This document shows, in pieces, positions 19,363 to 30,433 of a DNA stretch of 64,000 nt (position 1 is its first letter; each line of letters starts with the position of its first letter). The notes beneath the pieces were generated by a model. It ran no database searches, had not been told where the DNA came from, and was given only the letters and a program-made list of their open reading frames with translations. A program made the translations under genes and the position numbers. Source of the stretch: Centrapalus pauciflorus (Eukaryota > Streptophyta > Magnoliopsida > Asterales > Asteraceae); NCBI GenBank assembly GCA_020465985.1, contig JAANYP010001173.1:14596-78595 (forward strand). The letters are read 5' to 3'.

Positions 19363-22031
19363 CAGGGGCGGATGGACCTTAAGACAGGGGGGGGCTGGGC
19401 CCTCTATGGCCAGCCTAATTTCCTTCTAACAGCCCATACAAAAAAATTTTAGGCCCTCATTCAAATATTCAGCAGGCCCCCAATATTGTTTAGTAGCCCA
19501 AAATACCCCCAAACCCTAACATGTTGGCTGCTGTAGTTGCAAATCTGGAAGACTGGTGCAGTCACGTTTGAACCTCCGACGCCACCGCCGCTTGAACCTC
19601 CGACGGCCGACGCCACCTCCGACGACCTGCTGCTGCTTTTCTGCAGCGATTTGCTGCTGCTGCTCACCGCCCAGGCCACCGCCAGTCCGCCACCGCCCCT
19701 TTTCTGCCGCCGCCACCGCCCCTTTTCTCAGGTTAACAGAAGGTAAAAAGTAAAAACCGATCTCTTGTACTCTTGTATTGTAGCTGCTTCACTGCTTGAA
19801 TCAATCAAGTTTTATAAATTGGTTTTTGATTTATGTTAGATTGTTGATTGTTGATTTTATGATTTGGCATTTTGTTTGTTGTGAATTTATTGAATTGAGT
19901 TTTATAAATTCTTTGTAGGATTGTTAAATGGTCTAAATTGATATTATTAGTTGTGAATTAAATTTTTTATTATTATTATTTTCAATCATTTTTACAGAAA
20001 GATGGAAAGATTTTATAAAAGAAAAGTTTCATCTTCATCGTCAACACCCGATTCAATTGGTGGACAATCTTCTAGGGAAAATGCTAGTAATAAAATTTTA
20101 CGAACTAATTCCACTTCGACGCCTATTAATGTAATGGATATGAATGAGCTTCCTAGTGATCCCTCTGAAAGGCCAAGAATTTTGGAATACAATGTTAATC
20201 AAAGAGATGAAGTAAGACGACATTATTGGCTTAAAGGACCATGTCAACCACGTGGGCATGACTTTCCAAGGACAATTATAGGAAATAAGCCAAGACGTTT
20301 TATCCCAGCTTGGTTTGATCAATATGGTAATTGGTTAGAGTATAGCATAAAAGCGGATAAAGCCTTTTGTTTATGTTGCTACCTATTTAGAGACCATATT
20401 GGGAATCAAGGTGGGAATGATGCATTTGTGACAGAAGGGTTTAATGGTTGGAATAAAACAGAGAGACTTGCTAGTCATGTAGGTGATATACGTAGTTTCC
20501 ACAATAGGGCACTAAAAAAATGTGAAGATCTAATGAAACAGAAGCAATCTATTTCTGTTGCCCTTGATAAGCAAACTGACATTGTGAAAAAAGAGTATCG
20601 AATGTGGTTGCAGTTGCAAGGAAACATGCGGGTGCTACTAATTTTTTTTTGACATGTTAGCTCTAGTAATGAATGTGGTTTGTGCATCTTGTAAAAGGAA
20701 CGACATGCTTCGAGAAAATGAAAAAGAAAGAGTGGAAAAGGCCATTGGTAATGGCGAACTTGAAACAGGAAGGGGGTTGAATCAAGAGCTTTCTCTTATA
20801 CGACCTGGAGATACACGATGGAGTTCCCATTACAAGACTATTTTGCGGTTGACTGATATGTTTCCATCAGTTATTAATGTGCTTGAATATGTGGAAGATG
20901 AAGCCAATAATACCACCGCTCAAAATCAAGCAACTGGTATTTTACATTATTTTAAATCATTTGATTTTGTGTTCTATTTGCATTTGATGAAGAGAATTTT
21001 AGGAGTCATGAATATTTTGTCACAAGCTCTTCAGAAAAAAGACCAAGATATTTTGGAAGCAGTTTCATTGGTGGAAACAACGAGGCGAAAACTACAAGAT
21101 TTTAGAGTAAATGGGTTTGAAAGTATTTTAGAGAGATGTTCTTCTTTTTGCGAAAAGAATGATATTCAAATGTTGAGCATGTCAGATATTTATGTTAGTT
21201 CAAGAAGCCGAAGACAAAGGACTAACTTCACCAATCGACATTATTATGAGGTTGAATGTTTCAACACTGTCGTGGATATGCAGATTCAAGAGTTCGGTGA
21301 TCGTTTTAGTGAGGCAAGTACCGAGTTACTTGAGAGTATGACAGGTTTGAATCCATGTGATTCTTTTTCTCACTTTGATGCATCAAAGTTAGGAAGATTG
21401 AGTGAATTGTATCCATATGATTTTGATGGTGTGGAAAGGATGACTCTTGAGGATCAGCTTGACATGTATTATGAAAATGTGAGAAAGGATGAAAATTTTG
21501 CTAACTTGAATGGTATAGCAGACCTTGCTAAAATGATGGTGGAAACAAAGAAGCATTTTTCTTATCCATTGGTTTTTCGATTACAAAGCTAGCGTTGGTT
21601 TTGCCCGTCGCAACAGCAACTGTTGAAAGATGTTTTTCAGCAATGAAGATTGTGAAGACAGATTTGCGCAACCGAATTGGAGACGAGTTTTTGAATGATT
21701 GTGTCATTTGTGCCGTGGAAAAAGAAGCATTTGTCGAGGTTACTAACGAAGATGTCATTAATCGTTTTCAAAAAATGAAAACTCGTAGAGAACAATTGTA
21801 GGTAATGATGCTAATTAATTCCTAATTTATTTTTACGGTTTCTTTGCTCATTTTTATTAATTGTCGTATTGATTTTAAATTTTTTGTTCTTTATATTTGC
21901 AGGTTGATTGTTTAGCTGGGTATTGTATAACGGTGACTATCTTTTTGCTTTATTGTATCGTTCAATCATTTTTATGTATAAGGTAAGTTTTTTTTTGCCC
22001 CCATTGTTATAATTTTCTAGATCCGCCACTG
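19363..22031 (+). mobile_element. hAT-superfamily DNA transposon, internally deleted (2669 bp)
   Basis: Terminal inverted repeats CAGGGGCGGAT (19363) and, on the complement of the right end, CAGTGGCGGAT (22031 downward), bounded by perfect CGTTCAAT duplications. It contains a broken transposase of the TTF-zinc-finger/DUF4371/hAT-dimerisation type. The perfect target duplication suggests a fairly recent insertion. The transposase breaks suggest movement by an enzyme supplied in trans, or decay since insertion. Confidence 0.93.
20002..21801 (+). pseudogene. hAT transposase, TTF zinc finger type, with deletion and frameshifts
   Basis: The ATG at 20002 opens a frame (to 20652) whose C-terminal half has the TTF-type zinc finger: CFLCCYLF, and H residues in the SHVG..RSFHN region. 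After KKEYR (about 20595) the sequence jumps, in another frame, to a part normally much further on (VARKHAGATNFF, about 20611), so most of the catalytic DUF4371 core is missing. The frame 20654-21592 continues with RPGDTRWSSHY. The hAT dimerisation region (VATATVERCFSAMKI, 21601-21645) is in a third frame to 21801. So there is at least one large deletion and two frame changes. No active enzyme is expected. Confidence 0.85.
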
Positions 22032-22039
22032 CGTTCAAT
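22032..22039. repeat. 8 bp target site duplication of the hAT element (right)
   Basis: CGTTCAAT, identical to 19355-19362. Confidence 0.95.
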
Positions 22040-22459
22040 GTATACATGGAAAGCATGGCGATTTCTTGAGGCTGGATAAATTAAAAATTACTTCAACTCT
22101 ATATCACAAAAAGATTGCACAGTTGTGGGGGATTCAGGGAGAGAATCATGCCATCTTTTTACTTATATTAAGGGAACTTGGATGCTTTAAACATAGCTAC
22201 CATGTTTTGACACAGACTCACAAAGGAAACATCGATGTCACATTAATATATATGTGAAAATTGATGGTAGATTATATTTATAATCATATAAAAGCGAGTA
22301 AAATATGGAATTGTATATTTTTGGTTGTAAATTGTTTCTTGATTAATTAATCTCTTGAAAGAATTCATAGAGCATGTTTGCACATCAAAAACAGTGTAGA
22401 AATTTTCTACATCATGAACTGCAGTATGGGCGAATTTGATCCAAATGATTCTTTCTACA
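22040..22459. other. AT-rich spacer, no gene
   Basis: Two short frames (22066-22257 +, 22243-22494 -) have no recognisable content. Confidence 0.5.
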
Positions 22460-23688
22460 GGGTTAACTCCATATGTATGCAACGACGTTTTCATCTTTTA
22501 TCAATTTATGCATGAAATCACTTGTAACACAATTTATGTAATGATGTTTGAACTTGTTATCAAAAAATGCAACAACGTTTTTCATTTTTTAACCATGCAA
22601 TGAAATCATATCTAACACGATTTATGCAATCATGTTTGAACTTACTACATAAACATGCAACGTAATTACCTGTTCACCTGGTCATCTATTGATTTATTCA
22701 ACACTACAATATCTAGATGGACACATCTACGTGGACAAAAAGTCATGTCACCAAATTCAATTCCTTCATAAAATGAGGGTTACGCTGCAAAAGTATCACT
22801 TGATTCTATTATACTATTACGATTTTTTTGTAACAAGTTTTATTGTAATCTTTGTTTTATTTCGACTAGGAATAGTTGTAGGCCGACTGAAATTTTGTCT
22901 TCTCATCCCTATTCTAAAAACTTCATTATTTGTCATGACGAAGAAAAGTATAGTGATTTAAATAGAGATTGTCATCAAGTAATTGGTGATAACCGTGAAG
23001 TTTAGAAATAACAATTTAATGAAACGTTAATAGATTTATGTTGTAAAACTTTACCATTTACATTAAGCAATCATCTAATCATGCGGCGAATATTAACTGT
23101 TTATGGTTAACGATAATCCAATTTGTATAATTAAAATTAATTATTTATATTAAACGTTTAATCATGAATCTCTACATTTATCTTCAATCATCTACAGTAA
23201 TCCTTGTTCAACATTTGTAGTTTTTAACTGAAAATGAGTAACAACTTTCTAAACCATAAGTTAACAAATAAAATTATGATAAACTACTAGAACCAAAATG
23301 TAGTATAGAAATCAAATAAGTTTTTCACTCAACTCATACTATATTAACAAAGATGGCGATATGAGTTTCTTTTTATACGTAGTTATGTCACTTAGGATTT
23401 TAAGTGATGTACAACAAGTTAATATTATCATATAAATAAGTAGATTAAATGTCGCATATATACTTCAATCGTTATTGCATAAATCGTATTAAAAATAATT
23501 TTTTTGCATAAGTTGGTAAAAGATGAAAAACGTCGTTGCATTTTTTGATAACAAGTTCAAATGTCATTGTATACATTATTACATAAATTGTATAAAAGTG
23601 ATGTCGATACATAAATTGATAAAATATGAAAACATGGTTGATAAATATGTGGTTAACAACGTGATTGATAAATATGTGGTTAACTCAT
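22460..23688. mobile_element. Putative inverted-repeat element (~1.2 kb)
   Basis: The arm 22460-22650 matches in reverse complement 23460-23688. Shared landmarks are GGTTAAC, ATGCAACGACGTTTT, AACTTGTTATCAAAAAATG and CGATTTATGCAAT. Each arm holds two tandem copies of a ~92 bp unit. The right arm has an extra ~33 bp duplication (ATAAATATGTGGTTAAC twice, about 23641-23684). The middle, 22651-23459, is AT-rich with no transposase. Confidence 0.65.
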
Positions 23689-24048
23689 TTCTCTATATGT
23701 TCAAAAGTAAATTTTAGTTCAATTATTTCAAGTCATGAACCACCTGGTTGAAGTCATGGTCTACCCAGCAGAGCTTCGTATCCTCCTTGCTCTTTGTTTA
23801 TGAGAATTAGTAAATTTTTATCACAAATGGCATGTTGGCATTTGCCTGTAAGCATTGCAATAATTGTCTTTCGAGCCTTGCCAAGGGCGTTTTTCCTTAG
23901 GTGGAGGTGTGAGGTCTAGTTCTCACACTTAAGGTGTCTAACAATGGTGCTAATAACTAACCACTAACATCTGTTGTTCAAAAAAAATTTATATATTTTA
24001 AATGATGTCATGTTGTTGAACCACACTATGTCTTCTAGAAGTTGAGTA
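23689..24048. other. Spacer left of Copia-2, no gene
   Basis: Contains a less AT-rich stretch (23750-23960) that could be the tail of an old retroposon. No diagnostic feature was found. Confidence 0.4.
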
Positions 24049-24053
24049 ACATG
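24049..24053. repeat. Copia-2 target site duplication (left)
   Basis: ACATG, identical to 38320-38324. Confidence 0.95.
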
Positions 24054-24344
24054 TGTTAGGTTATGTTTTAATTGATGGAAACAAAGTCTGGGGGGTGTTT
24101 TGTATTTCTTTGATAGTTGTTAAAAATGTATATATATAGTATCTTTGACTTTCAATTGTAAGAGATCTGACAGTTATTTTGCACGCATAGAATTCAGAGA
24201 AAAGGCCACTGTTCACGAAGATTTCATTCTCTCTGTAATCGAATTTGTCATCATTCAATATAATCATTTGGTTAGTTTTAATTCTGTTTATTGTTCTTGA
24301 TTATATGATATTGTTGTTTGATTGATAAGAAACTGTATTTCACA
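24054..24344 (+). repeat. Copia-2 5' LTR
   Basis: 291 bp, TG...CA, with a TATA box (TATATATATA, 24129-24138). It differs from the 3' LTR at three positions, all substitutions (1.0%). Confidence 0.97.
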
Positions 24345-24346
24345 AT

Positions 24347-24358
24347 TGGTATCAAAGA
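24347..24358 (+). promoter_or_regulatory. Copia-2 primer binding site
   Basis: TGGTATCAAAGA, two bases after the LTR. It matches the initiator tRNA-Met complement TGGTATCAGAGC at the first eight bases. Confidence 0.85.
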
Positions 24359-24785
24359 TTTAGGGGTGAATTTTTCTGATCTGAGATTGATTTCGAAAAT
24401 ACTCACTGTTCTTGAGATATTTTTTTTCGAAAAACCCTAAAATCACTAAGGGTTTTTAATCTGTTGATCTTTGACACTGAGAATTGGATCGAAGGTAAAG
24501 GATAAATAGACGAATCAATTGATTATAATCTTGAATTGATTCACAAAACACAGAAAAAGATCTAGGCAATTTTGTTAAATTTTGAAAAATAGAAAAACGA
24601 GTACTGTTCCATTGAAAAAGTCAAACCTAGATCTATTTTTGCACAAAGGTGTTTCACAAAAAGTGTTTGTATTCAAAATCCTCACCTTCGATTGTAATTT
24701 GAGTGAAAATGGGCAATTTTTTGGATTTAATCTGATTTTCAGACTTGAAAAATCTGGAAATATTAAGAAACTCGAAATACATATA

Positions 24786-25385
24786 TCATATGTGTAATTC
24801 GACTTGAAGACTTGTGTCAATCGAGTTGACATCCTGTGTAATTCGAGTTGAAGACTTATATCAATCGAGTTGACAACCTGTGTCACTCGAGTTGGATATT
24901 AAGTTGATTCGAGATTGAGTGAAAGACTATTCGAGTTTTTCAAAAGACTAATTCGAGTTTCACATATTACTATAAAACTTGTATCTAAACATCACTCGAG
25001 TTTCTCACCAAACATTCAAGTTTGATTCATTTGAGTTCAACAGTAAACTCATTCGAGATTCACAGTAAACTCATTCGAGTTTCACAGTAAACTCATTCGA
25101 GTTTCACAGTAAACATATTCGAGTTTCACAGTAAACTCATTCGAGTTTCACAGTAAACTCATTCGAGTTTTACAGTAAACATATTCGAGTTTCACAGTAA
25201 ACTCATTCGAGTTTCACAGTAAACACATTCGAGTTTCACAGTAAACACATTCGAGTTTCACAGTAAACTCATTCGAGTTTCACTCTAAATTAATTCGAGT
25301 TTCACTCTAAACTCATTCGAGACTCACATTACACCCATTCGAGTTTCACTCAAAACTCATTCGAGTTTTATACTTAGATCATTAT
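24786..25385 (+). repeat. Copia-2 leader array of TTCGAG-containing repeats
   Basis: 24786-24900 has a ~54 bp unit with AATTCGAGTTGA and ATCGAGTTGACA. 25020-25365 has about 15 tandem copies of a 22 bp unit (ATTCGAGTTTCACAGTAAAC plus two bases), nearly identical in the middle and degenerate at the edges. It lies between the primer site and gag and encodes nothing. Confidence 0.95.
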
Positions 25386-25585
25386 AGTTTCACACATATT
25401 AATCGAGATTGTTGCAATACATCAACATCAAGTCTATTCAGTGTCCGAGTCAAGTTGATTATTGCTACTAACAAGTTACTGTGTTGTAGATTTCAGTACT
25501 AATCTGTGTTTCCAAGTTTGATCAAAATTTTCAATCTCAATCGGAGTTCATCAGATCTTGGACAGTTTCCCATATATCAATCAAT

Positions 25586-28500
25586 ATGTCTAAAGACGCT
25601 CTGGCAATGGGATCAGAAACCAAACCCCCAATTTTATACAGGGGTGAATATGTTCAATGGAGGGAGAGGTTTCTTGAATTTATTAGTTTTCATGATCTGT
25701 CCGAAGAGATGCTGAAATCCTTAACAGAAGGACCAGCCACTTTCATGGAAACAATCCCAGGAGTACCAACTGGTAATCCCCCAATTCCACCAAGGACTGT
25801 AGAGGTCACCAACCTGTCAGAGGCCCCAAAGAAGAGAAAATTAGGGGATAAAACTGCCAGAAAGTTGTTGATATCAATCACCAATGATATTTACACAAGC
25901 CTCACAAACACAAAGACAGCTAAGTCAATTTGGGATGAAGTATGTAAAATCATGAGGGGATCTGACAGAGCTGCCACAAACAGGGCTAGAAACAGCTTAT
26001 TGACGTTTGAGAATTTTAGAGCCCGTGAAGGTGAACTACTGGAAAACACTTACCTAAGGTTTGTGAATTTGGTAAGTGAAATGAAAAGAAACGGAGTGAC
26101 AAAGTCCAACCTGGACATAATTGTCAAATTTCTAAATGTTCTGAATCCTGAATGGGAAAAATATGCTATGATTATCCAACAAACAAAGGATATTGAGGAA
26201 ATGGATTTTCATATGATCTTTGAAAACCTCAACAACTATCAAGAGGTTGTGTTAAGGAAAATATCAGGAAGAAGAAAGCCGAGAAAGAAACTGCAGACCC
26301 ATTGGCTCTACTGGCAGAGAAAAAGTACAAATACAAGCTTAAAAAGGAGAAAAGAGCCGTAGTCAGCAGTACATCTTCCGAATCAGAATCCTCAGATTCA
26401 TCTGCTGATTCAGAGATAGAAGAGATGAAAAGGCAGATGGCACCTTACAAAAGCATTTCAAAAGAAATTTTACAGAAAGCCAACCAACAACAAGATGCGC
26501 TATAAAACAGGCTCGAGGAAAACTGAAATGAAGGACAAATATGAGAAATCTGGAGAAAGCAGTGCACGAAAGACTGACAAATATGAAAAGTCAGACAAGT
26601 CAGCAAAGAAAGAGTCAGAACAGAAATGTTACAACTGTGGAAAACCAGGTCATTATGCCCGAGAATGCAGATCCCCAGTACTAAAAAACTCAGACTACTA
26701 TACAAGAAAGGCTCTCTTAGCCAAAGAAAAATAGTCTGGCAAAGCTCTTATAGCGGAGGATGACCACTGGTTGCAGTTATCTGAAGATGATGACATTTTG
26801 GATGAAGATTCTCATATTTGTCTCAAATCAGAAATTTTCAATGAGTCAGAATTGAGTGAATTAGCACTGATAGCTGAAGATGAAGTTTGGCTTGGATTAA
26901 CTGATGAAGAGGATGCAGAAAGACTAGAATCTGAGTCTGATGAAGAGGAAGAGACAGAAGAAGTTGCATTGATGGCAACTGGCAAAAATGAGGCTGAAAA
27001 TGATGAAGATTCAGAGTCTGAAAAATCAGATGGTTCAGATAAACCGGAGGTACATTCTAATTCTGACTCTGATATTGATGAATCATGTATATTAGAAGAA
27101 AAACTAACTCATATGGCCTTTTACGCTTAAAAAGTTTGAAAAATCTTTAAAGGCAGAAAAGAAAAATGTTCATTCTTTGGAAAACAAACTTCGTAATGAA
27201 CAGAACTTAGTTTTAGACTTTTCCAAAGATAAAGCATTAGCTTTACAAGCGGTTTCAGACTTACAAGATAAGGAAAGAGAACTTCAAAGCAATATACTCA
27301 ATCTTAATCACAATATATCTGATTTACAAGAAAGACTGCGAATAGCAGAATTAGAAGCTTCAAACTTTTCTGTAAAATATCATGCTATTTTTGAAGAACG
27401 AATTAAACTTTATGAGAAAATAAAGAAGATGGAAGATAAATTTATCAAAAGAGGGCAAACAGATCAAACAATTTATTTAAATCAACCAAAAGACACAAAA
27501 TTTTATAATTCTAAATCTGGAATTGGTTGGGAAAATCCAAAGTATCTGACAAAAGCAATATCTAGTTCACCAACACTATATGATGTCAGATACATGAACT
27601 TAGGATTAAAAATGACATTTATGAAAGCCTCTGAAGAAGTAGAATCTAGTGAAGAAATAAAAAGATTACGATCAGACAAAATGCAAAATTCTGGTGATTA
27701 TACCATATAAATGAATCAAATAATATTCATGATACTAAAGAAGAGTACATTCAAACATATTCTGAAAAGGATTTGTCTGAATTACCTACTCAATCTCAAA
27801 AATTATATTTGCCAAATTCAATTTTAGAAAAGATAATTTCTGATCTAGAATTGAAAGTTAAAAAGTTTGAGACAGAGAATGGAACTCTCAAGGCTGAACT
27901 AAGAAAAATGGAACAAATATTGCAAGATCAGCCTAAAAACATAAAGTTGTCTGATCCACAATCATCTACTTCTCTAGATTCTATAAATTCAGAAGAAGAA
28001 TTTGATCTATACATGCACTCTGACGTTAATTCATTAGATCAAATGTTTGGTAAAATTGATGAATTTATCAAACCTTTGCCTAACAAACAATCAAATGATA
28101 ATAAAGAACCTGTTAAAATTCTGCAAAGAATGTCTACAGATTCTTTAAAATCATCTGAAAATTCACCATTATTACAACAAAAGAAGGAGAAAACAAAAAT
28201 TATTGTTCAGTCTCCTAAATTTGAAAAGGGTGAATGATCTTCATCAGCGGACTCAATTGCACGTAAAGTCCAATCTTCAAAAGGTATGAAAAATTTACAG
28301 AAGAAACGAGTATCTAAATCTACTAATTCTCATACTTCTTTTATGTCAGATATCATTGTGAACGGTTCGAGAAAACAAGTTTGGCGAAAGAAGAAAAGAG
28401 AACAGAAAAACAAGAGTATAAAACAAGAGTGGCGCGTGAGGGACAAAATTGTTACAGATAGAAATAGCAAAATTGAACATTCTGTCTGTAATAATAAACT

Positions 28501-28876
28501 TGTTAATAATTCTTGTATAAAGTTTTCAAGAACGGACTTAATTGCTTTGAATTCTTGTGCTTGTAAGCCTTCAATTGTTAAATCTAATAAGCTCGTCTGG
28601 CAACCGAAGAAAAAGGACCCATTTTATGAACAGAAAAAGGTTCCACAGAAAAATATTTCAAAAACAATTTCACCGCGAATTGTACAAAAGTGGATACCTA
28701 AAAGAACAGTTCAAAAGTGGGTACCTAAAATAAGTTCAAATGATAAGCTAAAAGCCATATCTGTTAGAAAAACAAATAATGCTGTGCATGAATTACCTAA
28801 AACAAAAGTACCCAACTACAAGTGGGTACCTCATGTGCTACTTCGTTTTATAGGTAAACCATGTCTGGTATCTTGA
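25586..28876 (+). pseudogene. Copia-2 gag (long, multiply broken)
   Basis: The ATG at 25586 opens a Gag of the UBN2/retrotrans_gag type: WRERFLEF, then W.KI and NSLLTFENF, residues 1-240. The frame shifts near 26300 and 26490, then gives an intact zinc knuckle CYNCGKPGHYAREC (26627-26668). It meets a TAG at 26732, then an acidic E/D/S-rich block (26771-27130), a frame change near 27128, a coiled-coil-like segment (27177-27710), another shift, more coiled coil, a TGA at 28235, and a lysine-rich tail with repeated KWVPK-type sequences (28286-28876). The total, near 1090 codons, is unusually long even for copia. Gag packages the RNA; this copy cannot make it whole. Confidence 0.85.
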
Positions 28877-29467
28877 CTCCGGATGTTCCAAGCATATGAC
28901 CGGACAACGAGACACACTCACGGACTTTGTAGAAAAGTTCTGTGGGACGGTCAGATTTGGAATCAGTTTTGTCCGATCAAAGGACACGGAAGTCTCAAAT
29001 ACGACAAAATTACCATCCAAAAGGTTTTCTATGTTGATGGTCTTGGACACAATCTGTTTAGTATTGGACAGTTGTGTGATAAAGGTTTAGAAGTCAATTT
29101 CAAAGCCAATCGGTGCAACATCAGATCCGGAGAAGGAAAAGAAATTTTGGCAGGAAACAGGAAAACAAATTTGTACTCCATTGATTTAGCCTCGATTAAT
29201 CTGAAGAAAGATGCCTGCTTAATGTCAAAAGCTACATCTAAAACAGCATGGCTATGGCATCGTCGCCTTTCACATCTGAACTTCAATGAGTTAACCAACC
29301 TAGCAGAAGGAGGGTTAGTTAAAGGGCTGCCGACGCTCAAATTCCAAAAAGAGCAGTTGTGTGCCGCATGTGAAAAAGGTAAAATGACAAGAGCTACACC
29401 CAAATCCAAAACAGAACACTCATCCACGAGAGCGCATTACTGCATATGGATTTGTGTGGACCAATGA
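28865..29467 (+). pseudogene. Copia-2 protease and pre-integrase region (broken)
   Basis: WYLDSGCSKHMTG, the copia protease signature, is encoded at about 28868-28906 in a frame that changes soon after (near 28950). The frame 28883-29467 carries the rest (LFSIGQLCDKG, WHRRLSHLNF, CAACEKGK), which is the zinc-binding pre-integrase domain. It shifts again near 29440 before the integrase core. Confidence 0.8.
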
Positions 29468-30433
29468 GAGTACAAAGCATTAATAAGAAACGATATGTAT
29501 TAGTGATAGTTGATGACTATTCACGATATACATGGGTTTTCTTTCTAAGGTCCAAATCAGATGCAACCGAAACGATCATAGACTTCATCCGGAAAATACA
29601 AGTGAAGTTGCAACTCACAATTCAAACAATCCGCTCAGATAACGGAACAGAGTTCAAGAACAAATCACTTGACTCATTCTTGAATTCATTAGGAATTACA
29701 CATCAGTTTTCAGCTGCTCGAACTCCACAACAAAACGGTGTCGTTGAAAGAAGAAATCGGACACTAGTGGAATCAGCTAGGACGATGTTGGCATATTCCA
29801 ATTTACCGTTATTCTTGTGGGCAGAAGCAGTTGCAACAGCTTGTTTCACACAGAATCGTTCAATAATAAATAAGAGATTCGGAAAGACTCCTTATGAATT
29901 TATTAATAAACGAATACCTAATATTAAATTTTCCATGTCTTTGGTTGCAAATGCTTTATTCTAAACGACAAAGATAATCTTGGAAAGTTTAATCAAAAAG
30001 CAGATGAAGTAATATTCATCGGATATTGAAAGGAGTCGGTTGCCTTCCGAGTGTACAACAAGAGAACCAAGACAGTCAACGAGAGCGTGAATGTCAAATT
30101 CGATGAAGGAGTGGTAATGGCTTCTGAACACACCAGTTCAGGACCCGAACCTAAGACGCATACTTCATTGGAGTCATCTGAACAAAATGCTGAACACTCA
30201 GAATTACATAAGTTGTTTGAGATTATGAAGACTATTTTGAAAAGCCCAAAACTAATGTTCTAAATTTGGTGCCTGACAGGATTACTGAAGATCCAGTCGT
30301 AGTCTCTGATCTTTCTCAACAACAAGGTTCAGAAGAAACTGGAGAAGCCTCAACAGCAAATGTGCAGTCGACTACTGAGATTATACAACCCATTGAACCT
30401 CCATATTCTTCTGAAACCCCCATTACTTCTTAA
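29446..30433 (+). pseudogene. Copia-2 integrase (core readable, C-terminal part broken)
   Basis: 29446-29964 holds the core with all three acidic residues: D of MDLCGP, D of RSDNGTEF and E of GVVERRNRT. After 29964 the frame shifts. Then a stop at about 30028 (GY then TGA), the frame 30051-30263, and TAAs near 30261 and 30431 interrupt the variable linker between integrase and RT. The enzyme would insert element DNA into the chromosome. Confidence 0.85.

Noticed and set aside
19461..19753. P- and S-rich short frames near the left end of the hAT element
   Set aside because: GC-rich leader of the transposase gene; overlapping frames on both strands and no domain.
25020..25365. CRISPR-like regular array
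   Set aside because: Units are contiguous with no unique spacers, in a plant retrotransposon leader.
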